Shown: positions 1 through 7,400 of the stretch, one piece after another
How positions within the stretch are numbered: position 1 is the first letter of the stretch
How the letters are laid out: each line of letters starts with the position of its first letter
Source of the DNA: Dehalococcoidales bacterium
GTDB lineage: Bacteria; Chloroflexota; Dehalococcoidia; Dehalococcoidales; UBA3254
Direction: 5' to 3'
Assembly (NCBI GenBank): GCA_028718465.1
Contig: JAQULX010000035.1
Span: 1 to 13,375 of the forward strand
Length of the DNA stretch: 13,375 nucleotides
Made by a program: the position numbers and the translations under genes
The notes under the pieces: model-generated
Told to the model about the DNA's origin: nothing
What the model saw: only the letters and a program-made list of their open reading frames with translations
The model's database searches: none

Positions 1-82
1 CAGTCCCTTCTCTGGAGTCCGGTAATGTAGCTCCATCCATTATGGATTTAATAAGCCGGTCGGCGTTATTTTCTTCAGTCAT
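1..82 (-). CDS. Partial CDS, N-terminus of unidentified protein (continues past window start)
   Basis: An ATG on the minus strand at 82-80 opens a frame with no stop to the window edge (27 codons). It begins MTEENNADRLIKSIMDG and continues with ATLPDSREGT. A plausible ribosome binding site (AAGGA) lies about nine bases upstream. The visible part is acidic and polar, with no signal peptide and no diagnostic motif, so function cannot be assigned. The gene is divergent from the gene at 379. The cluster of GTTGAAC boxes lies directly upstream, and one pair overlaps its likely promoter, so the product could be a DNA-binding protein acting on those boxes (autoregulator, partition or replication protein). 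That is inference from position only. Confidence 0.6.
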   Translation of the reverse strand, partial: MTEENNADRLIKSIMDGATLPDSREGT

Positions 83-113
83 TTCGCTATATCCTTCAAG
101 CCTTTTTCTTTGA

Positions 114-141
114 ATAATATTTATCTTTCAACAGGGTTCAA
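114..141 (-). promoter_or_regulatory. Candidate promoter of the minus-strand gene at 82
   Basis: Read on the minus strand, TTGAAC (141-136) is followed after 16 bp by TATTAT (119-114), a 4/6 and 5/6 match to sigma-A boxes. The -35 element is itself one of the GTTGAAC boxes, so a protein bound there would block transcription. This points to autoregulation or repression through the repeat cluster (inference). Confidence 0.35.
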
Positions 142-236
142 CTGAAGCTAAAGTTGAACGCTTGACCGTTCAACACCGGTCAATTGAACCCCTGAGTTGA
201 ACCCCCTGTTGAACCCTTCTGGTTTTAGTGTTGAAT
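126..236. repeat. Cluster of eight GTTGAAC-type boxes in both orientations (iteron/operator-like)
   Basis: Eight near-identical 6-7 bp boxes sit in 111 bp. In the GTTCAAC orientation they are at 126-132 (TTTCAAC), 136-142 and 168-174. In the GTTGAAC orientation they are at 153-159, 183-189 (ATTGAAC), 196-202, 208-214 and 230-236 (GTTGAAT). Several share a CCCT/CCCCT flank, so the pair at 126-142 is an inverted copy of the pair at 196-214. Box starts on the plus strand are 13 and 12 bp apart (183, 196, 208), close to one helical turn. The arrangement fits a cooperative protein-binding array such as an operator, a partition site or replication iterons. Which of these it is cannot be decided from the window. 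Confidence 0.7.
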
Positions 237-264
237 GTACACCTGAGGAAGTCAAATCTTAGCT

Positions 265-292
265 TTGAAAAAACTAATGACATCAGTAGATT
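265..292 (+). promoter_or_regulatory. Candidate promoter for the gene at 379
   Basis: TTGAAA (265-270) and TAGATT (287-292) are separated by 16 bp. The match is 5/6 and 4/6 to sigma-A consensus. A start near 300 would place both the mini-ORF (321) and the 410-residue gene (379) on one transcript. A TATAAT at 346-351 has no acceptable -35 and is a weaker alternative. Confidence 0.3.
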
Positions 293-320
293 TATCCCAA
301 TTAAATAGGAGGAGGCTATC

Positions 321-350
321 ATGAGCCCAGGTCGTTTGTTTACGTTATAA
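321..350 (+). CDS. Nine-codon mini-ORF with strong Shine-Dalgarno, possible leader peptide
   Basis: AGGAGGAGG (307-315), the best Shine-Dalgarno in the left half of the window, stands five bases before an ATG at 321. That ATG opens MSPGRLFTL and stops at TAA 348-350. It lies 28 bp before the start of the next gene and ends inside a TATAAT sequence. It could be a translated leader peptide affecting the downstream gene, or the stump of a decayed gene. Nothing in the nine codons (no runs of one amino acid) suggests classical attenuation. Confidence 0.25.
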   Translation: MSPGRLFTL

Positions 351-378
351 TAGCTTAAAAACCTTGGGAGGGGGCTTT

Positions 379-1611
379 ATGGATTTTAGATTTATAGGTG
401 CTGATAAAAGAGAGGCTTTATACAATGAGGTCTGGGCTGAGCCTGTGACTACTGTTGCCAAGAGATATGGTATGTCCGATAACGGATTAAGGAAGCATTG
501 TAAGAAGCTGGGAATTCCGCTGCCAGCTGCTGGCTATTGGGCGAGAGTTAAATCTGGACAACAAGTACCCAGGCCAGCTTTACCCAAAGTAACAGGAGAA
601 CTCAGAAACCATGTCCGGAATTATTTTATACAGTACAAAGCAGATATTGATAAATTAACAGATGCTGAGCTGGCGGTTGATGAAGAATTTGGCTTACTTA
701 CAGACGAGACCAAAAATCATATCAGAGAAATTTGCTCCCAACTTCAAGTAAAAAACCAATTGAGAAGTCCCCACCATCTAATTACAGAGCATAAAGAAGA
801 AACTATTTATAGAAAAAAGCGGGACAAGGCACTAAAGCAGGCTGATTTCAGTACAAACTATTATTGGAAAGTGAAGAGCGAATATCGAGATAATAAGCCT
901 ATTTTTCCCATCAAGGTTTCTGATTGTAATATCAACCGAACCTATAGAATCTTGGATGCCATGATAAGTACCCTGGAGGAGATGGAGGGAGAGACTACTG
1001 TTAGTTTAGATGCAGGCAAGGATACAGCCTATTTTGACATTCTATATTCGCATTTTTATTTTGAAGTAAAAGAAGACGCGAGAAAAAAACCAATTTCCCA
1101 GGATAACGGTGAATCCCAGCCCTGTTTAATGCTATCGATGTCGGTAAAAGGTCGTTTTAATAACTACGAGCAGCTTAAAAAGGAATACAAGGATAAGGAT
1201 AATGAACCTTTAGAAACCCGAGTGGGAAAGATTATTTATGATATGTTTGTTATTGCCAATAAACAGCGAGTTTTAGAGATACTGAGGAGCCGAGAACAAA
1301 AAAGAATTTGGGACGAACAAGAAAGACGACGGCGTTTAGAGCAAATCAAGCAGAAGGAGTTGGAAGAGGTAAGGCAGTTAGAACAAACTGCCTCAGATTG
1401 GCATAAAGCAGAGCTAGTAAGAAGATTTGCTAATTCCCTGGAAGGAAAAATAAACGAGGTATCTACTGAAGAAAAAAGAGAAAAGCTTTTAAAGTGGTTG
1501 AAGTGGGCTCGCGATAAGGCTGATTGGCTTGATCCTCTTACTGCCAAAGAAGATAAGCTTTTGGGCAGAAACAAACATATATTTGAACTAATCGAACGTA
1601 CGAATTTTTAG
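379..1611 (+). CDS. Unknown protein, N-terminal HTH-like region and C-terminal coiled coil
   Basis: The start was chosen at ATG 379 because GGGAGGGGG (366-374) lies directly upstream. A TTG at 364 in the same frame overlaps that ribosome binding site and is unlikely. The product is 410 residues. Residues about 17-44 look like a helix-turn-helix, with VAKRYGMSDNGLRKHCKKLG as the recognition part. They are followed by a GYWARV...RPALP segment (52-69), a combination I associate with a family of uncharacterised proteins seen in accessory regions. The middle is mixed alpha/beta with no catalytic motif I recognise. Residues about 297-345 are rich in Glu, Arg, Lys and Gln and should form a coiled coil. 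The tail contains WARDKADWLDPL (376-387). There is no signal peptide or membrane segment, so it is probably a cytosolic DNA-binding protein. It lies next to a defence operon but is separated from it by a gene on the other strand. Role unknown. Confidence 0.8.
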   Translation: MDFRFIGADKREALYNEVWAEPVTTVAKRYGMSDNGLRKHCKKLGIPLPAAGYWARVKSGQQVPRPALPKVTGELRNHVRNYFIQYKADIDKLTDAELAVDEEFGLLTDETKNHIREICSQLQVKNQLRSPHHLITEHKEETIYRKKRDKALKQADFSTNYYWKVKSEYRDNKPIFPIKVSDCNINRTYRILDAMISTLEEMEGETTVSLDAGKDTAYFDILYSHFYFEVKEDARKKPISQDNGESQPCLMLSMSVKGRFNNYEQLKKEYKDKDNEPLETRVGKIIYDMFVIANKQRVLEILRSREQKRIWDEQERRRRLEQIKQKELEEVRQLEQTASDWHKAELVRRFANSLEGKINEVSTEEKREKLLKWLKWARDKADWLDPLTAKEDKLLGRNKHIFELIERTNF

Positions 1612-1727
1612 GCAAAACAGTAATCCTTATTGTACCTAAAATGAATTGTATTGACAGGTCAGTTGGGACCTTCTAAATCAATTGGGTTAAAGAAAATGCG
1701 AAATTGAAGGAAACCAAACTTATGTCA

Positions 1728-3683
1728 TCATGTTGGAATAATTGTAAACATCTTGAGGATGTCTGCAATTACTCCAGTATCATTTTCTGAACCGAGAACC
1801 AGGTCCTCCATTTCATTAAAATATGATTTTACTGTTTCAAGATTCGCCTCGTTGTTTTCATATACATCAACGTTACGAATCTCCCTAATACTGAGCAATT
1901 TTTTTGCAAGAATTCTTAGCATACCGAGGTCCAAATTTGGGAAATTCTTTTTAATGTAGTTTTCAAATAAGGCTCTGTACGAGTTGTATTCTTCTTTACA
2001 GGACTTTAATTGAGTGATTGATTTGAAAATACTCCCCCATTCGGCATTGGATAAACCTGACGGGAGTCTGGGTCTGCCTCTTGTTTGAATATAACGAAAG
2101 GTTTTATCCTGCTGAGCATACCTATCTAAAGAATTCGTGAGAATATCCTGCATGCAATCTCTAACTGACCTATCGAATTCCGAGATCGCACTACTTATTC
2201 CAGTGTAAGTGCCCTTGTTTTTTATGCAATATACAAGATGATCAACTACCCTGGCTGGTAATTTAGGGAACACATCTCCTAACTTGGTTTGCAGGTACTG
2301 ATAAGGTTCCTGTTGAGGGGCAGTAGGAGAGGGAAAAGGGTTCTTAGTCATCTTAGACGAGTCGATTGGATCGTCATTATCCTGAGATGCCAAAAGCGAA
2401 TCAATATTTGAACGTAACGGTTTTTCTTCTGATTCCACAATATTCGATTGGCTGGAGCTCTCTTTTATCATGGCATCAGCTATACCCACACAAATAGCCC
2501 AGTATATATCCGATCTTGGAGTAATGTTATATAGAGATAGTTTCTCGCTACGTTCAAGGTGAATCCACATTGAGGCTGCGTGAGCTCGAATATGATTCCA
2601 ATTATTATTTTGATTCCACCCTTGTAGGAATGCCCCTACCACGGGAACCAGTTCTTTTATTTCTTTTTCATCATTGGCTAGATTTGATTTCTCGTACCAA
2701 TCCCTACGACTTATAGTCTTTAACAAGTAATTCTGAATATCGGCTACTGTTTTCTTTGACCCGGATAAGGAGCGAATAAATTGACCAATAATGTAACCTA
2801 ATTTCCAGGACCAGAAACTGATTGAGTCTTTACCACACATACTAGGGGAGGACATACGGGTTTCATCTTTTTTGATATATGGGAGGAAACTGCCGACTCC
2901 AGTTATTAGATCTAGCCAATCTAATACCACCTGATATTTATCTTTTCCTTTTTGGTCTTGGCATTGTCTTATCCATATTTCAGTTGCATTCGAAATACTA
3001 TCTACCAGTTTTACTTCAGATTCGTTAAGATACAGGGAAACCATCGGTTCCTTCAAGATGCTTAGAGCATATAACAGGTATTCACCAGGATCCTGACACT
3101 GGATATTGATTAGCAATGGATAAATAAAATCGTTGGCAACAATCTTAGACTTAAAAATCTCATCAGTTAGAACGTTCCTCATTCTTGGCTGGGTGTAGGG
3201 AAATTCTTCATAGTCAATAAATGAGCCTATCGATGAGAGGCTTTTAATAAGTTTCAAGGCCCTTGTACGGAGAAGAATACCTTCTCCATAATTAGCTGGA
3301 TTTGAAGAAATATTCTCAATAAGTCTATTCCCATAAATTAATTGGATAGTGGCCAGGGCGAGTTGAGCATGAAATAACATTGCTTTTCGATCATAGGGTG
3401 TACGGGGTGATGGCGAAGATAAGAATTCATTTGCAGCTTCTAAATGCGGGGTAGTCACTTCAATAAGGTTATATAATGCTAATCGTTCCGATTCAGTATC
3501 TCCCCTTAAATAAAGGAATCCAGCATTGAAAGTAATCGCTGGCATTAGAGTCCAGTCTTTTTCTCTTTCTTGATGTTTTGCTAAAAGCTTGTTAATGTCT
3601 GAAAGTTCATCTGCTTGATTCCTAATAATTAATTTCAAGCTACGCCCGATTTTTATGACTGTATCTGGTTTTATTTCATACAT
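1728..3683 (-). CDS. Unknown 651-residue protein, weak HEPN-like C-terminus
   Basis: ATG at 3683-3681 is preceded by GCGAGG (3696-3691) with seven-base spacing. Further upstream is a consensus promoter. The frame ends with two consecutive TGA codons. I do not recognise the family. The protein looks cytosolic and largely alpha-helical, without signal peptide or membrane helices. Residues about 420-465 are Ser/Pro/Asp-rich and look like a disordered linker between an N-terminal helical domain and a C-terminal domain. At 535-539 the linker-like RGRPR resembles an AT-hook core, which may be chance. Near the C-terminus, R603-N604 followed by V-D-V-Y608 sits in a helical context resembling the RNxxxH region of HEPN domains, with Tyr where the catalytic His would be. 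It is convergent with the gene at 379 and divergent from the defence operon. It could be an accessory defence gene or unrelated cargo. Confidence 0.8.
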   Translation of the reverse strand: MYEIKPDTVIKIGRSLKLIIRNQADELSDINKLLAKHQEREKDWTLMPAITFNAGFLYLRGDTESERLALYNLIEVTTPHLEAANEFLSSPSPRTPYDRKAMLFHAQLALATIQLIYGNRLIENISSNPANYGEGILLRTRALKLIKSLSSIGSFIDYEEFPYTQPRMRNVLTDEIFKSKIVANDFIYPLLINIQCQDPGEYLLYALSILKEPMVSLYLNESEVKLVDSISNATEIWIRQCQDQKGKDKYQVVLDWLDLITGVGSFLPYIKKDETRMSSPSMCGKDSISFWSWKLGYIIGQFIRSLSGSKKTVADIQNYLLKTISRRDWYEKSNLANDEKEIKELVPVVGAFLQGWNQNNNWNHIRAHAASMWIHLERSEKLSLYNITPRSDIYWAICVGIADAMIKESSSQSNIVESEEKPLRSNIDSLLASQDNDDPIDSSKMTKNPFPSPTAPQQEPYQYLQTKLGDVFPKLPARVVDHLVYCIKNKGTYTGISSAISEFDRSVRDCMQDILTNSLDRYAQQDKTFRYIQTRGRPRLPSGLSNAEWGSIFKSITQLKSCKEEYNSYRALFENYIKKNFPNLDLGMLRILAKKLLSIREIRNVDVYENNEANLETVKSYFNEMEDLVLGSENDTGVIADILKMFTIIPT

Positions 3684-3754
3684 ATAGCAACCTCGCCTAA
3701 TAACTCAATTTAGGTTATATTTGATACTTGTTATTCCATCCAGCAAAGCCTTTC

Positions 3755-3782
3755 ATTATAGCATACACCCAAAGATTGTCAA
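3755..3782 (-). promoter_or_regulatory. Consensus extended -10 sigma-A promoter for the 651-residue gene
   Basis: On the minus strand, TTGACA (3782-3777) and TATAAT (3760-3755) are both perfect consensus hexamers 16 bp apart. The -10 is preceded by TG in extended -10 position (TGCTATAAT). Transcription would start near 3748, giving a leader of about 65 nt before the ATG at 3683. This is the strongest promoter seen in the window. It predicts high constitutive expression unless repressed. Confidence 0.8.
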
Positions 3783-3892
3783 TTGGCTCAGACTGAATGT
3801 CATTACTTATTCAGTACTTTTTAGATGCTCCAAAATGGTAATTCGTTTTAAGGTATTGTCCGCAAGCTAAAGTAAGTGTAGAATGAACATAA

Positions 3893-3912
3893 TCAAAAAG
3901 AAGTCTTTTTGA
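3893..3912. repeat. Perfect 8-bp inverted repeat
   Basis: TCAAAAAG (3893-3900) and CTTTTTGA (3905-3912) pair perfectly around the loop AAGT. The stem is A/T-rich. AGAAGTCT inside it (3899-3906) can pair instead with AGACTTCT at 3941-3948, so two mutually exclusive RNA hairpins are possible. It may be a weak terminator or an operator; there is no GC-rich stem. Confidence 0.4.
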
Positions 3913-3937
3913 CTCATTTTTATCTATAGTAGTGCTT

Positions 3938-3966
3938 TTGAGACTTCTATTCCAGCTTGTATTAAT
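3938..3966 (+). promoter_or_regulatory. Candidate plus-strand promoter far upstream of the defence operon
   Basis: TTGAGA (3938-3943, 5/6) is followed after 17 bp by ATTAAT (3961-3966, 4/6) with TG at 3958-3959 in extended -10 position. If active, it would give a leader of about 500 nt before the helicase gene, crossing the possible gene remnant. Modest evidence. Confidence 0.25.
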
Positions 3967-3982
3967 CTCATTGCTTCAGTGG

Positions 3983-4002
3983 AGGTCAATCAGAAATGAC
4001 CT
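3983..4002. repeat. Short inverted repeat, possible operator
   Basis: AGGTCA (3983-3988) and TGACCT (3997-4002) form a 6-bp inverted repeat with an 8-bp centre. It lies just downstream of the candidate promoter at 3938-3966, where a bound repressor could act. The evidence is the symmetry alone. Confidence 0.25.
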
Positions 4003-4009
4003 AATATGA

Positions 4010-4329
4010 ATACGCCAAAAAGCCAGGGCAAGATACAATCTAGAGAGTAATAGAGATAAATTGATTTGCACTATTTGCGGATGTGTTTTAAACCAAGCCA
4101 AAACAAGTCACATAGTCGAAAAGGCAACGGGAGCTTTTTGGATATTACTACAGAAAAAGGGACAGATTCGTGGATTAACGGAATAGATATATTGAGAAAA
4201 GCTATAAATAAACCGACATATTCAAATAATGTTCACTATGGTCTATAGCCTTGGGTTGATAATTCGGGTGCAGGAATAGTCTCTGAACAAACCTTTGTAT
4301 CTGGAAATTGGATAGATACAAGTTCGTTT
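4010..4329 (+). pseudogene. Possible decayed gene, zinc-finger-like fragment
   Basis: From 4010 one frame is open to TAG at 4184-4186 and contains CTICGC, a Cys-x2-Cys-x-Cys cluster, followed by a coding-like stretch. A second frame is open from 4066 to TAG 4246-4248. After that stop it runs on without another stop to TAA at 4327-4329, with coding-like residues (PWVDNSGAGIVSE). Switching frames near 4130 would join the two. In AT-rich DNA such length with so few stops suggests a frameshifted, stop-broken remnant of a small gene. No family is recognised, and neither piece has a good ribosome binding site. Confidence 0.22.
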
Positions 4330-4368
4330 TAAGAGTTAGCTTATAACACCCAAAATCGATACAGGGTA

Positions 4369-4396
4369 AAGACAGAATTTTATGAAAACATATGAT
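4369..4396 (+). promoter_or_regulatory. Candidate promoter of the defence operon
   Basis: AAGACA (4369-4374, 4/6) and TATGAT (4391-4396, 5/6) are 16 bp apart. They would start transcription about 75 bases before the helicase ATG. The match is weak, in contrast to the consensus promoter on the other strand, so the operon may be lowly expressed or need an activator. Confidence 0.28.
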
Positions 4397-4476
4397 TAAT
4401 ATGCAAATTAATCTTGAAATGGTAGTCGAATAAAAGATGAGGCCGATTTCAAAATAGATTTTTTCAAAGGAAAGCC

Positions 4477-7400
4477 ATGGCAAAACTAGACGATTTAAAA
4501 GAAGGCGCATCGGTTATAGGAATTGTTGCTGATAGGCCGGTAACTATAATACATGTTAAATGGTTTGGGCAACAAGCAGTAGAGTTAACATTTAAAGATG
4601 AACACACTGGGAAAGTAGATAACCGTCTTCTTTACCGTACCGATGAGAATAATCTGACAATTCAAGAGAAAAAATCTGACTGGGCTTATGATGGAGATGG
4701 AGAAACATTCCGATTGGTATCAGAGGCGAATCGCATTAATATGGCATACTTATTTGATCCTAGGTTAGCCGTGCATATCTCCCAAGTCGATCCCCTACCT
4801 CATCAAATAGCAGCTGTTTATGAAAATATGCTTCCTCGGCAACCCTTGCATTACCTTTTAGCAGATGATCCCGGAGCTGGTAAAACAATTATGGCAGGAC
4901 TACTAATTAAAGAGCTAATCCTGCGTGGTGATCTTGAACGCTGTCTGATAGTATGTCCGGCCAATCTGGCTGAGCAATGGCAAGATGAGCTTAATGAGAA
5001 ATTTAAACTTTATTTTGAGATTGTCGGTAAAGAACAAATCGAAGGAAACTTAGCAGTCAATCCGTTTTCTGAGAAGTCACTTGTTATTAGTCGCTTAGAC
5101 CTCCTTAAACCTAAGAGAGATAGGAACGGAGAACAGGATGAGTCAAGACTTGGTCTACTTAAACAAGTAGATTGGGACTTAATAGTTGTTGATGAGGCAC
5201 ATAAAATGAGTGCCTCATTTGTTGGTGGTGATGTAAAACTTACAGCAAGATATAGACTCGGACAAGTGCTTTGCGATCCGCAATATACTAGGAACGTATT
5301 ATTCCTGACGGCTACACCACATCATGGCAAGGAGGAGGACTTTCAACTATTCCTGGCATTGCTGGATAAAGATCGTTTTGAGGGACGGTTCAGGACTGGA
5401 GTCCATGCAGCTGATATTTCTGATATTATGCGCCGTATGCTCAAGGAAGAGCTTGTTGATTTTGAAGGGCGTCCCCTGTTCCCAGAACGACGGGCTTATA
5501 CTAGGAATTATAAACTTAGTCCATTAGAAAACCGACTATATAATGAAGTCACTGAATATGTTCGCAAAGAAATGAGCCGAGCTGATATATTGGCTCAAGA
5601 AAGTAAAGAAGGTGTTCACCGCCGGACGGTAGTAGGTTTTGCGCTTACAGTTCTACAGCGCCGTTTAGCCTCCTCACCGGAAGCTATCTATCAATCCCTG
5701 AAACGTCGACGGGAACGGTTGGAACAAAGAGTAAAAGACGAAAAATTAAAGGGAACAAAAGTTGATATTGATTTGACTGCAGGCCTCAGGACTGCTGAGG
5801 ATGAAGATATAGATGATTTGCCGGATGAGGAAACAGAGCAGCTTGAAGAGCAGGTTGTTGACCAGGCGTCTAGTGCACGAACAATAGCAGAGCTTGAATC
5901 GGAGGTAAAAAGACTTAAAGACCTTGAATCTTTAGCCAAGGAAGTTCGCCAGAGTGAAACAGATTGTAAATGGTTAGAGCTCCAAGACCTTCTTCAGAAT
6001 CGTACTGAAATGTTTGACGAACAAAGGCATCGGCATAAGCTCATTATTTTTACCGAGCATCGCGATACACTGCGCTACTTGGCAAACAAGGTCCGCAATT
6101 TATTAGGCAATCCAGCTGCAGTCATTGAGATTCATGGCGGATTAGGGCGCGTAGAAAGAAGAAGGGCACAGAATACCTTCGTAAATGATCCAGTGGCTGA
6201 GATATTGATAGCCACTGATGCTGCAGGAGAAGGAATTAATTTACAGCGTGCACATCTAATGGTGAATTATGACCTTCCATGGAACCCAAATCGAATTGAG
6301 CAGCGCTTTGGACGGATACATAGACTCGGCCAACGTGAAGTCTGCCATCTCTGGAATATGGTAGCGTATGAGACTCGCGAAGGTGCTGTCTTCCATAAAT
6401 TATTTGATAAACTGGAAGTTCAACGCCAAGCTCTTAAGGGAAAGGTATTTGATGTTCTTGGCCAAGTCTTTGAGGAAGTTTCACTTAAGGATCTCTTACT
6501 TGAAGCCATCCGCTATGGGGATCAACCAGAAGTTAAGGCTAGGCTAGAACAAAGGATTGATTTCCTCATGAGTCCAGAAAGGTATCGCCAGCTTCTAGAG
6601 CAATATGCTCTGGCTAAAGATACTATTGATGCAACTCATTTACAGATAATAAAAGAGGAAATGGAGAGGGCGGCTGCTTTACGATTACAGCCACATTTTG
6701 TCGCTTCTTTTTTCATGGATGCCTTTAGTCGGTTAGGAGGTTCTGTACAAGAACGAGAACCGAATCGATATGAAATTCGTAGAATTCCCCGGGAGATAGT
6801 GAGGAAAGCCAGGGATATAAAACACTCTTATCCACTAGCCCCCAGATATGATCGAATTGTGTTTGACAAGAGTTTAGTAAATTTAAATGATAAACCTCAA
6901 GCTGAATTTGTAGCTATGGGCCATCCATTACTTGATGCCACTATTAAGCTTACGATGGACCGTCACGCGGAGCTTCTTCGCAGAGGGACTATCCTTATAG
7001 ATGCAAGGGATAAGGGACCGGATGAGATTAGAGCATTGTTTTTTATTCAGCAGGAAATACATGATAACAGCCTAGACCGAGATAAAAAACATAACATTGT
7101 ATCTCGAAAAATCTACTTCATAGAAGTTGATACAAATGGAAACGTCAGGGATGTCGGAGCAGCTCCCTATCTAGATTACCGGGCACCTACTGCTAATGAG
7201 AAGGATCGCATAAATAGATTACCTAGTCGCCAATGGCTTCAAAGCAATCTTGAAGATATTGCAAAATCTTTTGCTGTCGAGAGTCTTATACCTGCTAGTC
7301 TACAAGAAACAAAGGATTATCGAGAACACCTAATTCTCAAGACCATGGCAGCGGTGAAAGAACGCTTGACTAAGGAAATACAGTATTGGGATACTCGGGC

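Larger units (their letters stand above)
3783..4476. other. Long intergenic stretch before the defence operon
   Basis: About 0.7 kb of AT-rich DNA without an intact gene of convincing quality. It holds short palindromes (3893-3912 and 3983-4002), two weak candidate plus-strand promoters (3938-3966 and 4369-4396) and a region around 4010-4330 that reads like a decayed gene. No tRNA, CRISPR repeat or insertion-sequence end was recognised. The open frame on the minus strand at 4202-4510 overlaps the helicase start and looks non-coding. Confidence 0.6.

Noticed and set aside
126..236. GTTGAAC array as a CRISPR array
   Set aside because: The units are only 6-7 bp, occur in both orientations and have irregular short spacing, unlike CRISPR repeats and spacers.
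346..351. TATAAT as the -10 of a promoter for the gene at 379
   Set aside because: There is no acceptable -35 at 16-18 bp upstream and no extended -10; the TTGAAA/TAGATT pair is preferred, though itself weak.
364..378. TTG start at 364 giving five more residues for the first plus-strand protein
   Set aside because: The codons overlap the GGGAGGGGG ribosome binding site of the ATG at 379, which is the better start.
1656..1671. Hairpin AGGTC/GACCT between the convergent genes as a terminator
   Set aside because: The stem is only 5 bp and no T-run follows on either strand.
4202..4510. Minus-strand open frame of 102 codons overlapping the helicase start
   Set aside because: It overlaps the start of a well-supported gene, its translation is a low-complexity Leu/Ile/Tyr-rich string, and no ribosome binding site was seen.
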